A stretch of DNA of 64,000 nt from CAVXTF01 sp963701375. Lineage in GTDB: Bacteria; Actinomycetota; Acidimicrobiia; Acidimicrobiales; CAVXTF01. Positions 54,002 through 62,436 of the stretch are shown here, in pieces. Under the pieces are notes generated by a model. It made no database searches. It had not been told where the DNA came from and worked only from the letters and a program-made list of their open reading frames with translations. The stretch lies in the NCBI GenBank assembly GCA_963701375.1, contig CAVOZT010000001.1:434001-498000 (forward strand). The letters run 5' to 3'. The position numbers and the translations under genes are program-made. Numbering within the stretch: position 1 is the stretch's first letter; each line of letters begins with the position of its first letter.

Positions 54002-54097
54002 ACGTTCGCAACGTAGAAGTCGTCGGTTCGAGTCCGATCACCTCCACGGCGTTGTGTAAATCGCAACGTTCTTGCTGGTAGGAGCGGTTCGCGCCTG
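54002..54097 (+). repeat. Island attachment repeat, copy D (tRNA 3' half plus flank)
   Basis: It carries the same 45-base tRNA-Ala 3' half as copy C, then continues with the downstream flank found after the intact tRNA (GTTGTGTAAATCGCAACGTTCT, GGAGCGGTTCGCGC). It is therefore the best partner of copy A and a likely outer end of the island set. No tRNA 5' half is present. Confidence 0.75.
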
Positions 54098-54569
54098 ACC
54101 ACTTACTTGCTGACGATTCCTTTTGGTGGTCTTGGCCTCGCGGTAGCGACGTATCGGCCCGATCAATCAAATCGACGCTGCGCGTTCGCGCTCGAGCGAT
54201 ATGCGACGCGTCGACCCACTCGATATCGACACTGTGGGGATCGTCCGGTTGATACACAAGCCGACCGGGAGTTGCACTTATGCGCTCTCTCCAAGCCGAT
54301 CCAGAGCCGTCGCTATGCGTGGCTTTCGGCCAGTTCATCATCTACTCTTTTCCGCGCGGATGAGGCATTCTGTTCGGATGACTGCCAGTAGCTCTGCCAA
54401 CTCGTCTGTATGGACGGAGCTTCGAGGCCGGCGCATCCCTGGGCTCGAAACCACCCTGCTGCGACCAGACGAATCTTGCTCGTTGCACACCCCGCTATCT
54501 CAGCCATCCCGCGAGTTGCTCGACGGCGACGAACGGAGCGCTGGTATATCGGGGGGTTAGTGTTTATCT

Positions 54570-55415
54570 GTGGCACGACTCGACGCGGCTGCCCGAGCAG
54601 ACCTCCCGAACAGCGCATTCGCCTATGTGGACTCGCGTGGCCGGCGGGGGCTGCCGATCCACGACGAGCGGCACGTCCGAAACGCCCTGGCTCGTTTCAA
54701 TCAGGTCGCCTTCGAAGACGAGCGCGCCCGAGAGCGCGCCCGCAAGAGGTTGCTGAACGCGGCCAAGAAGTACAGGATCGTGCCGGTCGGGTTCATTGCC
54801 GGGCAGCTGCGATCGGAGCGGGAGCTCGGTCAGGCCCAGGGACTGGCCCCCGTGCAGCTCCCCTCCGGCTTCGTGACCATGCTGATGACCGACATTGAAG
54901 GTTCCACCCTGCTGGTCCATCGTCTGGAGGATGGCTACCGCGAGTTGATCGACGAGGTCCGGGCGCTCCTCAGGGACGCAACGGTGAGTGCCGACGGCTG
55001 CGTGGTCGACACGCGGGCCGACGAGTTCTTCGCGGTGTTCGAGTGTCCCCGATCCGCCGTCGACACGGCCGTGGCTATCCAACGTCAGCTCCGGGGACGG
55101 TCATGGGCGGAGGATCTTGAGGTGCACGTCCGGATTGGCATCCACAGTGGCTACCCGACGCTCGCCGAGGAGAACTATATCGGCATGGCTGTGCACACCA
55201 CGGCGCGCGTCTGCGCAGTGGCATACGGAAGTCAGATCCTGGTGACCGGCGATATGAGGGAGGCTATGCGGGGGTCAACACCTGATGGCGTGCGCCTCAG
55301 GAGTCTCGGTCAGCACCGCCTGCGCGGTCTGCCGGACGCGGTGCCCCTGTTCCAGGTGGCAGCAAAGGGTCTCGTCACCCGATTCCCTCCCACACGAACG
55401 TCGCAGAAGCGCTAG
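54570..55415 (+). CDS. Class III nucleotidyl cyclase with N-terminal DUF6582-like domain
   Basis: A 281-residue protein. Residues 1-75 (AARADLPNSAFAYVDSRGRRGLPIHDERHVRNALARFNQ and RARKRLLNAAKKYRIVPVGF) form the small domain often seen in actinobacterial DUF6582 proteins. Residues about 98-275 are a class III cyclase: MLMTDIEGSTLLVHRLEDG (metal Asp), VDTRADEFFAVFE (second Asp), RIGIHSGYPTLAEENYIGMAVHTTARVC and LRSLGQHRLRGLPDAVPLFQV. The usual GDE before the second Asp is ADE here. It likely makes cAMP; the frame is complete. Confidence 0.85.
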   Translation: MARLDAAARADLPNSAFAYVDSRGRRGLPIHDERHVRNALARFNQVAFEDERARERARKRLLNAAKKYRIVPVGFIAGQLRSERELGQAQGLAPVQLPSGFVTMLMTDIEGSTLLVHRLEDGYRELIDEVRALLRDATVSADGCVVDTRADEFFAVFECPRSAVDTAVAIQRQLRGRSWAEDLEVHVRIGIHSGYPTLAEENYIGMAVHTTARVCAVAYGSQILVTGDMREAMRGSTPDGVRLRSLGQHRLRGLPDAVPLFQVAAKGLVTRFPPTRTSQKR

Positions 55416-55473
55416 ACAACGATAACTCGAGGACCTTCTAGGCTCGTGGAGTCGCGCTCGTGTTAAGGCGGTA

Positions 55474-55500
55474 GTTCGCGAACTGTCCGCTTAGGTCCAC
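55474..55500 (+). repeat. 27-bp direct repeat, copy E
   Basis: Identical over 27 bases to 34935-34961. It follows a cyclase gene here just as the other copy lies upstream of one. The separation (about 20.5 kb) is close to that of attachment copies A and D (about 20.7 kb). Confidence 0.6.
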
Positions 55501-55603
55501 TCGCTCGTGGTCATTAGTACAACGTTTGCCCTGGTGAAACTGTGAGAATGATGTCCGATCGCTCGGACACATAAGTATCAACTCTCAAACCATTATCGGG
55601 ACC

Positions 55604-55894
55604 ATGTGCTCAATCCGTTCACTATCCGATGAGTGGACCTTGAGTGTTACGCAAACGCCGAAACCTGAGCGATATCGGACGGACGGTCCCTCATTCGAGT
55701 GCCTTCGAGGGGATGATTTAGCCGAAATTTTCGGCTGGTCCGCCTGGGAATATTTCGCGAGCACCGGGTGGCGATATGGGTCGGTCGGGCCAAAGGACAC
55801 CCCGTCCGGGATCGCTGGCCAGCTTGGCCGACTCCTACCTCCAGAGCAGAGGAAACACGGCGTGCTGACCGGTAAGACCCTTCAAGGAGAGTGA
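55604..55894 (+). CDS. Uncertain hypothetical protein
   Basis: A 96-residue frame from ATG 55604 containing WTLSVTQTPKPERYRTDGPSFECLRGDDLAEIFGWSAWEYFASTGWRYGSVGP. The aromatic composition looks protein-like, but there is no ribosome site and no family. Possibly a fragment. Confidence 0.3.
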   Translation: MCSIRSLSDEWTLSVTQTPKPERYRTDGPSFECLRGDDLAEIFGWSAWEYFASTGWRYGSVGPKDTPSGIAGQLGRLLPPEQRKHGVLTGKTLQGE

Positions 55895-56083
55895 CCGCGC
55901 GCCTCCCAGAGTAAGGGCGCCACCGAGGCCCTCTTGCACCTTCTGCGACACCAAGATCTGTCCGCCATTAGCCGCGCTTGCCACGCGGCGCTTTGACGAC
56001 CGTCCGGCCAAAGAAATCTTCGGCTCGGCATCGCGATCGTCCCGGTCACCTCCTCGGCCTTGTCGGCGATCCCGCCTGAGCAT
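55835..56083 (-). pseudogene. Class III cyclase C-terminal remnant
   Basis: The minus strand reads RRVASAANGGQILVSQKVQEGLGGALTLGGARSLSLKGLTGQHAVFPLLW, the typical C-terminal end of a class III cyclase after its catalytic loop. The metal-binding part is absent and no start is present. A truncated relic in the island. Confidence 0.6.
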
Positions 56084-56139
56084 TCAGGGATGGCGGCTTC
56101 GGCCACCAACACAAGCCGCGAACTCGGCGCGGTGGTGGG

Positions 56140-56450
56140 ATGGCGGCGCTCGGATCCATGGTGAACGGTCAGGTCACGAATAATCTCGTACGGCAGCTGG
56201 CGGCCATCGGCATCCCTGCTTCGTACCGATCAGAGGTCGTGACAGCGGTCCAGACTGGAAATGTCAGCGGTCCGGCGACTGCAGCAAGCACCCTGCCGTC
56301 GCCTCGATCGTCCACCGGGTGATAGAAGCTGCCACGGCGCGTTCTCCCACGGGATCGATCTCTCCTCGATGGCTGCGGCCGCCCTCATGTTGCTCGGTGC
56401 TAGCGTCGCCACTGTGACCATGCCCCGCAGGGGAGAGCATGGTGGCGACC
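56140..56450 (+). pseudogene. MFS drug-efflux transporter C-terminal remnant
   Basis: AALGSMVNGQVTNNLVRQLAAIGIPASYRSEVVTAVQTGNVSG in one frame and, after a shift near 56300, IVHRVIEAAT, FSHGIDLSSMAAAALMLLGASVATVTM in another match the end of DHA2 (EmrB/QacA-like, 14-helix) MFS transporters. Only the last two helices remain. Truncated and shifted. Confidence 0.6.
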
Positions 56451-56595
56451 GCTCCTCTGCCATCATGGCGAAAGGGCGGCTGAACGAGCGTAGGCCGCAC
56501 ACCGTCATCGGTTTCGGTCAAGAATCTCTGAGTGCGGATGGTCCGGGATACTTGGCGCGAGATTCGCGGACGGCGCTCGACGGGAGGTGGTTGCG

Positions 56596-57585
56596 ATGAC
56601 ACGCGGACCAACGCCGTCTGTAGTCGCTAGGGCCCTGCGCCAAAGCCGGTACCCAGTCATAGCCTTCGACCTCGATGACCTGATCATTCTTGAGGCGAAC
56701 GAGGCTGCTTGCGGGCTTCTCGGCTGGGCCTCCAGATCGTTGGACGGTGTCCCCGTCTTTGAAATTCTGAGCCCGGTGGACCAGCCCAAAGTGGAAGCAG
56801 CGCGGGCACTGCTCGCATCGGAAGCGATACAGGGCTATAGGGCGGTCCGTCACTTTCGCAAGGCTGACGGCACGGAGTTCGAGGCAAATGTGTGGGTGCG
56901 ACTCACGACCACAGATGCTGGCAGATTCGCTCTTGTCATCATCGAGCGTGGCGCCGCCGCTGTTCCTTGGCCGCTCTTTGACGCCAGCATCACAATCGCG
57001 GGCATCGTGACCGACCATGACTGGACGATTGAACTAGTCAGTAGCGACATCGAACGAATACTCGGGCGCAGGCCTGAGGACTTCACGGGTTCCTCCCTCT
57101 TGGGACTGTTTCAGGCCGCCGACGTCCAGAATTTCCTTTCGGCTGTCGCCCGAGTCGCAGCAGATGAAAGCAAAGCAACGCTGCGAATGCACGTTCGTGA
57201 TGGCGATGCCAATTGGCGAGATATTTGGTGCATGGTCGTGGCGATGTGCCAACACTCACCCCCTCGTCTTGGTCTGGCTATCGCCGCCATGTCTGAGTTC
57301 GGCCTCGAGCTGACCTCGGAGCTTCACCGGCAACTCGCTGTCCTCGGTGGGGACGTGCTTGACGGTATGGACCAGCTTCGGCCGCACATGCCGTCTGGGA
57401 ATTTCTCAACGCGACAGTGGGAGATTCTCACGCGGGTTGTACGGGGCGAACGAGTGGAAGAAATTGCGGCCGGCCTTTACCTGAGCCCGAGCACAGTGCG
57501 GAACCACCTCTCCGCCATTTACAAGAAATTCGGTGTTCATTCCCAAGCTGAACTCCTGGCGAAGCTCCTCAGGGCTCCCGACTGA
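56596..57585 (+). CDS. PAS-domain LuxR-type transcriptional regulator
   Basis: A 329-residue protein from ATG 56596 with GGGAGG eight bases upstream. Residues about 15-125 are a PAS fold (VIAFDLDDLIILEANEAACGLLGWASRSLDG) and 130-235 a second PAS-like unit (GIVTDHDWTIELVSSDIERILGRRPEDFTGSS). The C terminus is a LuxR helix-turn-helix (FSTRQWEILTRVVRGERVEEIAAGLYLSPSTVRNHLSAIYKKFGVHSQAELLA). It lacks a receiver domain, so the signal is sensed by PAS. It precedes a PAS-EAL gene by 106 bases, which it may control. Confidence 0.88.
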   Translation: MTRGPTPSVVARALRQSRYPVIAFDLDDLIILEANEAACGLLGWASRSLDGVPVFEILSPVDQPKVEAARALLASEAIQGYRAVRHFRKADGTEFEANVWVRLTTTDAGRFALVIIERGAAAVPWPLFDASITIAGIVTDHDWTIELVSSDIERILGRRPEDFTGSSLLGLFQAADVQNFLSAVARVAADESKATLRMHVRDGDANWRDIWCMVVAMCQHSPPRLGLAIAAMSEFGLELTSELHRQLAVLGGDVLDGMDQLRPHMPSGNFSTRQWEILTRVVRGERVEEIAAGLYLSPSTVRNHLSAIYKKFGVHSQAELLAKLLRAPD

Positions 57586-57691
57586 CTCACCTAGATATTC
57601 GTCTAAACAATAGGACCGTTGTCTAGGCCAAACGGCTCGGCCGACTGGCTAGTTTTTGCTTCATGACGTCACGGCGAGTGAGCGAAGCCAG

Positions 57692-59581
57692 ATGCGCTCT
57701 GACGTGACGCCACCGTGGGATCTCATCGCCGAGTGGATTCCCCATGTCGTGTGGGTGGCCGACGCTGGGGGCTCTACCGAGTACTTCAATCGTCGTGGCT
57801 ATGACCTCGTCGGCCTGACACCCGAAGAGACATCGGGTTGGGGTTGGCTGCGTGTCGTCCACCCTGATGATGTCTCCCGGGCCCGGGTGGCCTGGCAAAG
57901 CGCCCTTCGCGACGACACTCCCTTCGAGGTTGAATATCGAGTGCGGACCAACGGTGGTGACTACCGCTGGATGGTCGCCCGGGCACTTCCGGTACTCGGG
58001 CTTGACGACGAGGTCGTCCGGTGGGCTGGCACGTGGACCGATATCGACGACATCAAGCACCTTCAGGACAAACTCGGTGGCAGCGTCGGCGGAGTGGCCG
58101 CCTCGTTAGCAATCCTGGACGCGCTCCAAGAAACGGCCCCGATTGGAATCGGATTCGTCGACCGCGAATTCCGAATTGTGCATGTGAACGAGCTGATGGC
58201 AGGGCTCAACGGGACCACGCCGCAGGAGGCCCAGGGTCGGACTCTCGCCGAGGTGTTGGGGTCGGTATGGCCCCGGGTCCAAGCTCAGTATCAGCAGGTG
58301 CTGAACTCCGGCAAGGCAATCGCAAACGTCGAGGTCGCACGGCCGGGTGTTGACGGATTGCCGAGTCACTGGTTGACCAGCTTCTACCCGGTCCTTGTGG
58401 AAAATGAGGTTCAGGGCGTCGGGGTGGTCATGACGGATGTGAGCGAACACAAGCGCAATGAAGAGTTCCGCTCTGTCGTCATGGAGAACATGGCCGAGGG
58501 CCTTTATGCCCTCGATGTGAATGGGCGGGTGACTTACGTCAATGCAGCCGCCTCAAAGATGCTCCGGTGGGACCCTGAGGAACTGCTGGGCAAGCTGATG
58601 CATGAGACAATCCATTTCCAAAAGGAGGACGGCACGCCGGTGCCTGCTTCCGAATGCCCGATGCTCAAGGTGAACTCGACTGGACAGTCCGTCCGAGTGT
58701 CCTCTGATGCATTTACCCGCAAGGACGGGTCGATCTTCCCTACTGCCTACTCGTCGGCTCCATTATGCAATGACGCCAGCATCGAGGGTGTTGTCGTAGT
58801 TTTCCGCGATATTACTGAGGAGCATAATGAGCTCGGCCGGGCACAGCGTGATCTAGCGGCGCTCAGCTGGCTGGGCCGCATCCGCGATGCCCTCGATGAA
58901 GACCGCATGGTTCTGTACTCGCAGCCCGTCATTCCAGCCGGCGAGGGCGTACCGAGCGAAGAACTCTTACTCCGCATGATCAGCCGGACGGGCGAGGTCA
59001 TCCCGCCGGGTGCCTTCCTCCCAGTCGCCGAGAAATACGGGCTCATTACCGAAATCGACCGTTGGGTCGTGGTCCAAGCCATTCGTCTCGCCGCTGGCGG
59101 GCGGCGGGTGGAAGCGAATCTCTCAGCCGCAACCGTTGGCAGTCTCGATATCCTTCCCTTGATTGAGGAAGAACTCGTTGCAACTGGCGCCGATCCGGCC
59201 AATGTGACCTTCGAGATCACTGAAACGTCCCTCATGCGCGACATCGAAGTGGGCGAACAGTTCACCAAGGCCTTGGCGGACCTTGGGTGCGGCGTTGCGT
59301 TAGACGACTTTGGCACCGGCTACGGCAGCTTCACCTATCTCAAGCGACTCTTGATCCGCTACCTAAAGATCGACATCGACTTCGTACGCGAACTTCTCAC
59401 AAGCGAGGCCAATCAGGCTCTTGTGCGCGCCATTGTCGGCATGGCCAAAGCCTTCAACCTTCAGACCGTCGCCGAAGGTGTGGAAGACCAAGAGACCTGG
59501 GACTTTCTCCGCCAAGAAGGAGTCGACTTCGGACAAGGGTTTCATTTCGGCAGGCCGGCACCGATCAGTGATCAGAAATGA
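57692..59581 (+). CDS. Triple-PAS EAL-domain cyclic-di-GMP phosphodiesterase
   Basis: A 629-residue protein (ATG 57692; TTG 57656 possible). Three PAS domains are seen: about 8-115 (VVWVADAGGSTEYFNRRGYDLVGLTPEE), 135-255 (APIGIGFVDREFRIVHVNELMAGLNG) and 260-385 (AEGLYALDVNGRVTYVNAAASKMLRWDPEELLG). The EAL domain follows with ELLLRM, EANLSAA, FEITET, ALDDFGTGYGSF, LKIDIDFV, AEGVED and QGFHFGRP, so the metal and catalytic residues are present and cyclic-di-GMP hydrolysis to pGpG is expected. There is no GGDEF domain. It is followed directly by a PilZ gene. Confidence 0.92.
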   Translation: MRSDVTPPWDLIAEWIPHVVWVADAGGSTEYFNRRGYDLVGLTPEETSGWGWLRVVHPDDVSRARVAWQSALRDDTPFEVEYRVRTNGGDYRWMVARALPVLGLDDEVVRWAGTWTDIDDIKHLQDKLGGSVGGVAASLAILDALQETAPIGIGFVDREFRIVHVNELMAGLNGTTPQEAQGRTLAEVLGSVWPRVQAQYQQVLNSGKAIANVEVARPGVDGLPSHWLTSFYPVLVENEVQGVGVVMTDVSEHKRNEEFRSVVMENMAEGLYALDVNGRVTYVNAAASKMLRWDPEELLGKLMHETIHFQKEDGTPVPASECPMLKVNSTGQSVRVSSDAFTRKDGSIFPTAYSSAPLCNDASIEGVVVVFRDITEEHNELGRAQRDLAALSWLGRIRDALDEDRMVLYSQPVIPAGEGVPSEELLLRMISRTGEVIPPGAFLPVAEKYGLITEIDRWVVVQAIRLAAGGRRVEANLSAATVGSLDILPLIEEELVATGADPANVTFEITETSLMRDIEVGEQFTKALADLGCGVALDDFGTGYGSFTYLKRLLIRYLKIDIDFVRELLTSEANQALVRAIVGMAKAFNLQTVAEGVEDQETWDFLRQEGVDFGQGFHFGRPAPISDQK

Positions 59582-59926
59582 ATGAGGGATGCGTTCCCGG
59601 TCGCCACCACCGGATGGCTTGGCGCGTGCATCCTCGAAGGCGATTCTCGTGCAGGGTCGGGCGATTGCCGGGTGATCGACATCTCAGTCATAGGCGTCGG
59701 GCTCGAGCTCTTCGGTGCAGTGACGGAGTACCTCATCTGGCGTCGGACCGTCGTCCATGTCAGCGTGTCCGTCGGATCATCTGTCAGCCCTTCGTCTGGT
59801 TGTGGAAGTCAGGGACACGACTCCGAAACCACGAGACAGGTCCGCGTGGGCTTGGAGTTCGTCGATCTCTCGGAGACCGAGCGAGCGATCATCGACGTCA
59901 TCGAGAAGCTAGGAGCCGCCTGGTGA
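59582..59926 (+). CDS. PilZ-domain-like cyclic-di-GMP receptor protein
   Basis: A 114-residue protein whose ATG follows the EAL gene stop with no gap (TGA-ATG). It contains GDCRVIDISVIGVGLELFGA, matching the DxSxxG motif of PilZ, then strand-rich sequence and VRVGLEFVDLSETERAIIDVIEKL, the usual PilZ C-terminal end. The RxxxR motif before DxSxxG is not evident, so ligand binding is uncertain. Coupling to a phosphodiesterase makes a cyclic-di-GMP response role likely. Confidence 0.75.
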   Translation: MRDAFPVATTGWLGACILEGDSRAGSGDCRVIDISVIGVGLELFGAVTEYLIWRRTVVHVSVSVGSSVSPSSGCGSQGHDSETTRQVRVGLEFVDLSETERAIIDVIEKLGAAW

Positions 59927-60001
59927 AGCTGTGTGGGCTCATCGCGTGGGTGAACGACGCCAGATGCACATGATGTCTGTCTTGCATGGTGGCGCGGCTT
60001 C

Positions 60002-60493
60002 GTGAAGGCCCGATCCGTGGTCTTCTACGCCGGGGAGGAGCAGAAATCCGATGTGAAGCGCCGCATAGACGATGAAGTGCTCCCTCGTTTCTCAGAGGTC
60101 CCCCACTTCCTGGGATTCGTGGCTCTTCAATCCGAAGGAAGTCGACAAGTCGTCGCCATGTCCTTCTGGGACGATGGTCTGGAGGGTTCCGAGGCAATCT
60201 CAGAGGAGTTCCGAGACGAGATTGAGCGCGTCACAGGAAAAGCTCTGGCGCCAAGGGAGTTCACCATCGTCAGAATGCTGATGCGCGGCACTGACGGAGC
60301 CGTCTACCACGACGTGTCGCTACGTACAGATGTCGCTGAGCATCGGTGTTCGCTGGGTCATCGATTGATCGACGACCAATGGCAGACGGGCCGAAAGCCG
60401 ATCCCCACGTGGTTCTGCCCGACCTGCAACGCCCCGTACACCCGGCAGCCCGATGGAACGTTCGTTCGGGTCACCGACCGGTCCAGCCATTAG
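60002..60493 (+). CDS. Putative ABM-like domain with zinc-ribbon tail
   Basis: A 163-residue protein from GTG 60002. The first 100 residues show an alpha/beta pattern (SDVKRRIDDEVLPRFSEVPHFLGFVALQSEGSRQVVAMSFWDDGLEGSEAISEEFRDEIERVTG) of the dimeric barrel type. The end has HRCSLGH and WFCPTCNAPY, likely a zinc ribbon. No family name is certain. It stands alone between the PilZ gene and a gene-poor stretch. Confidence 0.5.
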   Translation: MKARSVVFYAGEEQKSDVKRRIDDEVLPRFSEVPHFLGFVALQSEGSRQVVAMSFWDDGLEGSEAISEEFRDEIERVTGKALAPREFTIVRMLMRGTDGAVYHDVSLRTDVAEHRCSLGHRLIDDQWQTGRKPIPTWFCPTCNAPYTRQPDGTFVRVTDRSSH

Positions 60494-61047
60494 TGTCGCC
60501 GACAGGAGGCGAACAAGGGCGTAGTGGGCATCGGCGTTCGCGGGGGTCCGCTACAGGGTCGGAAACGCCTACAAACGCAGCCAGGGTCGAAGTCCAGGTA
60601 GCGGGCGAACAGTGAGGATTTCAACCGACGGAAGCCTGCTTCGGACCCACGCCGTAAGTCACGACATTAGAAAGGAGCACGGTGCACTCGGTCACCCTGG
60701 AGGAAGGCCCGACAGGATCAATGCCGCGTAGAACCTCAGAGCACATGTCGCATATCAACCGAAGCCATTTGGTCGCAGTAGTACCGAGGCTCCACAACCT
60801 CAGAAGACAGTTCCGACTCTCGAACCACGAGCCGGAGCGATATCGGATGACCTGAGGTTGTTTTGAGGCAACTGGCGAGGGCACCTTGACTTGCGTTCCG
60901 CAAAAGTCTGAACCCCACACTCGATCAGGCGATCCCGCTCGGGGGCCGAGGGGGTCCGTATCGCCAGGGCGCTCAGAACCGGAAGTTTCGGACGGTCGTG
61001 GGGTCGATGCTGCACAAGACGGTCGCCGCTAGGAGCGTCGAGCCCCG
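60494..61047. other. Gene-poor stretch
   Basis: No open frame here has a recognised domain or ribosome site, and I found no clear repeat or hairpin. Likely intergenic or decayed DNA. Confidence 0.35.
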
Positions 61048-61785
61048 CTAGGAGTTGCCAAGAAGTTGACGGATCCAATCGCTGGATGCAGCGGCGGCGA
61101 CGGTCTTGCCGTTCCCATCGACATCAGCGGGACTGGCGCCGTGTTCTAGCAGCAAGGCGATGATCTGGCGTTGCTCGTCTTTGGCCTCGTCTGAGCCAGA
61201 ATTGCTCTTGCCCGTGTTCTGGACAGCCAGGTGCAATGGGGTCGAACCGCTCTTGTTCATGAGCCGCGGGTTTGCGCCATTCTCGATGAGTGCCTTGACC
61301 GCGTACGAGCTACGGGTCCGAACGGCTCGATGCAGTGGGGCCACGCCACTGTTGTCCGTCGCGTCGGGATCCCCACCTTGTTCGATGAGGTAAGCAATCA
61401 CCTGACGTTGCTCATCCCCATCCCAATGGGCCGCACCGGGACTCCCATCTGCGGCGTAGTGGAGCGGTTCGGCGCCTCTTCGGTTGCGAGCACGGATGTC
61501 GGCACCGTGCGCAACGAGAGACCCAGCGAGTTCTCGTTGATGCGCTGCGGCAGCGACATGTAGCGCCGTGTCACCGGCATACACGTAGTGATGAATCGAA
61601 TGAAGGAAGTACGTGTCGGGATCTTGGCGACTGGCTCCAACGCGAATTGAACTGGTTGCAAGACCAGGTTCTTCGTCTACCCATTGCTCGATCCCGAGAC
61701 GTTTGCGTGAAGCGATGGCACGGAAGAGCGCGAGCAGCGCACCGTCGTCGGGCCTATCGATGCGATGTGTCTTCGCCACCTGCAC
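61048..61785 (-). CDS. Ankyrin-repeat protein
   Basis: A 245-residue protein from a GTG start. Four ankyrin units can be traced: GDTALHVAAAAHQRELAGSLVAHGADIRARN, GAEPLHYAADG, GVAPLHRAVRTRSSYAVKALIENGANPRLMN and GSTPLHLAVQNTG through IIALLLEHGASPADVD. No signal peptide or catalytic domain is visible; such proteins mediate protein-protein contacts. The C-terminal end is QLLGNS. Confidence 0.8.
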   Translation of the reverse strand: MQVAKTHRIDRPDDGALLALFRAIASRKRLGIEQWVDEEPGLATSSIRVGASRQDPDTYFLHSIHHYVYAGDTALHVAAAAHQRELAGSLVAHGADIRARNRRGAEPLHYAADGSPGAAHWDGDEQRQVIAYLIEQGGDPDATDNSGVAPLHRAVRTRSSYAVKALIENGANPRLMNKSGSTPLHLAVQNTGKSNSGSDEAKDEQRQIIALLLEHGASPADVDGNGKTVAAAASSDWIRQLLGNS

Positions 61786-62071
61786 AGCTTGCCTGAATCG
61801 TGGCGATCCGGGAAGTGCCTGACAGGTCTGCCGAGCGCTTGTTTGCGGAACCCGTTCGGTAACGTTCTGATCGACGATTTCGCCGTCCGGGATGCCGAAG
61901 AGGGTCGGTGACGTCCGGATTGTGTCGAGTACCTCCCATGCCTGTCATTCAATTGCCCCGGAGGCGGCGATCACGAGGCGGGGAGGAACGGAATCGAGAA
62001 CCGGTACCGGGGGAGTCAGGTAAAAACCCGGGTCACGGGCCAGAGGCTGTTGATTTCGTCTCTGGTGGATT

Positions 62072-62101
62072 GGTTCGACAGCTGTCCGCTCACCTCCACC
62101 C
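62072..62101 (+). repeat. Degenerate attachment-like site, copy F
   Basis: GGTTCGACAGCTGTCCGC followed by TCACCTCCACCC resembles the tRNA-Ala T-loop and 3' end with a small insertion. It may be a relic of an outer island boundary; the match is short and could be chance. Confidence 0.35.
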
Positions 62102-62436
62102 GAAAAAAGTTCACGCGAGCTGGTCCGTCTATTTCACTGAGTCATCGCGTCGTGTCGGATCATTGCCATTTGAGCGTAGGGGTGTGTCAGTTCCGTCTCA
62201 TGGCTACGCGATCTACCTCCGCGGAGGCCGACGTGGCGCGTTTGGATCAGGGGTTCGCACATACCCCACGGGTGGGACACACATGGCTGTACGACGAAAC
62301 GCTGGCACCTCGTTCTGTGCCGACCTTCTGGCTGAGGACCTTGCCAGGCTCGGATCAGGCGATGCGCTTCGTATACCGGCGAGGGAGCGAGGCGCTTCCG
62401 TTCTCGCTGACGGCTCTTCCATCTGCCGCTCTTGGG

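Noticed and set aside
48376..54048. Possible additional tRNA-Ala genes
   Set aside because: Only the anticodon-to-3'-end half is present at 48376 and 54002; no acceptor 5' strand or D arm precedes it, so they are attachment-site copies.
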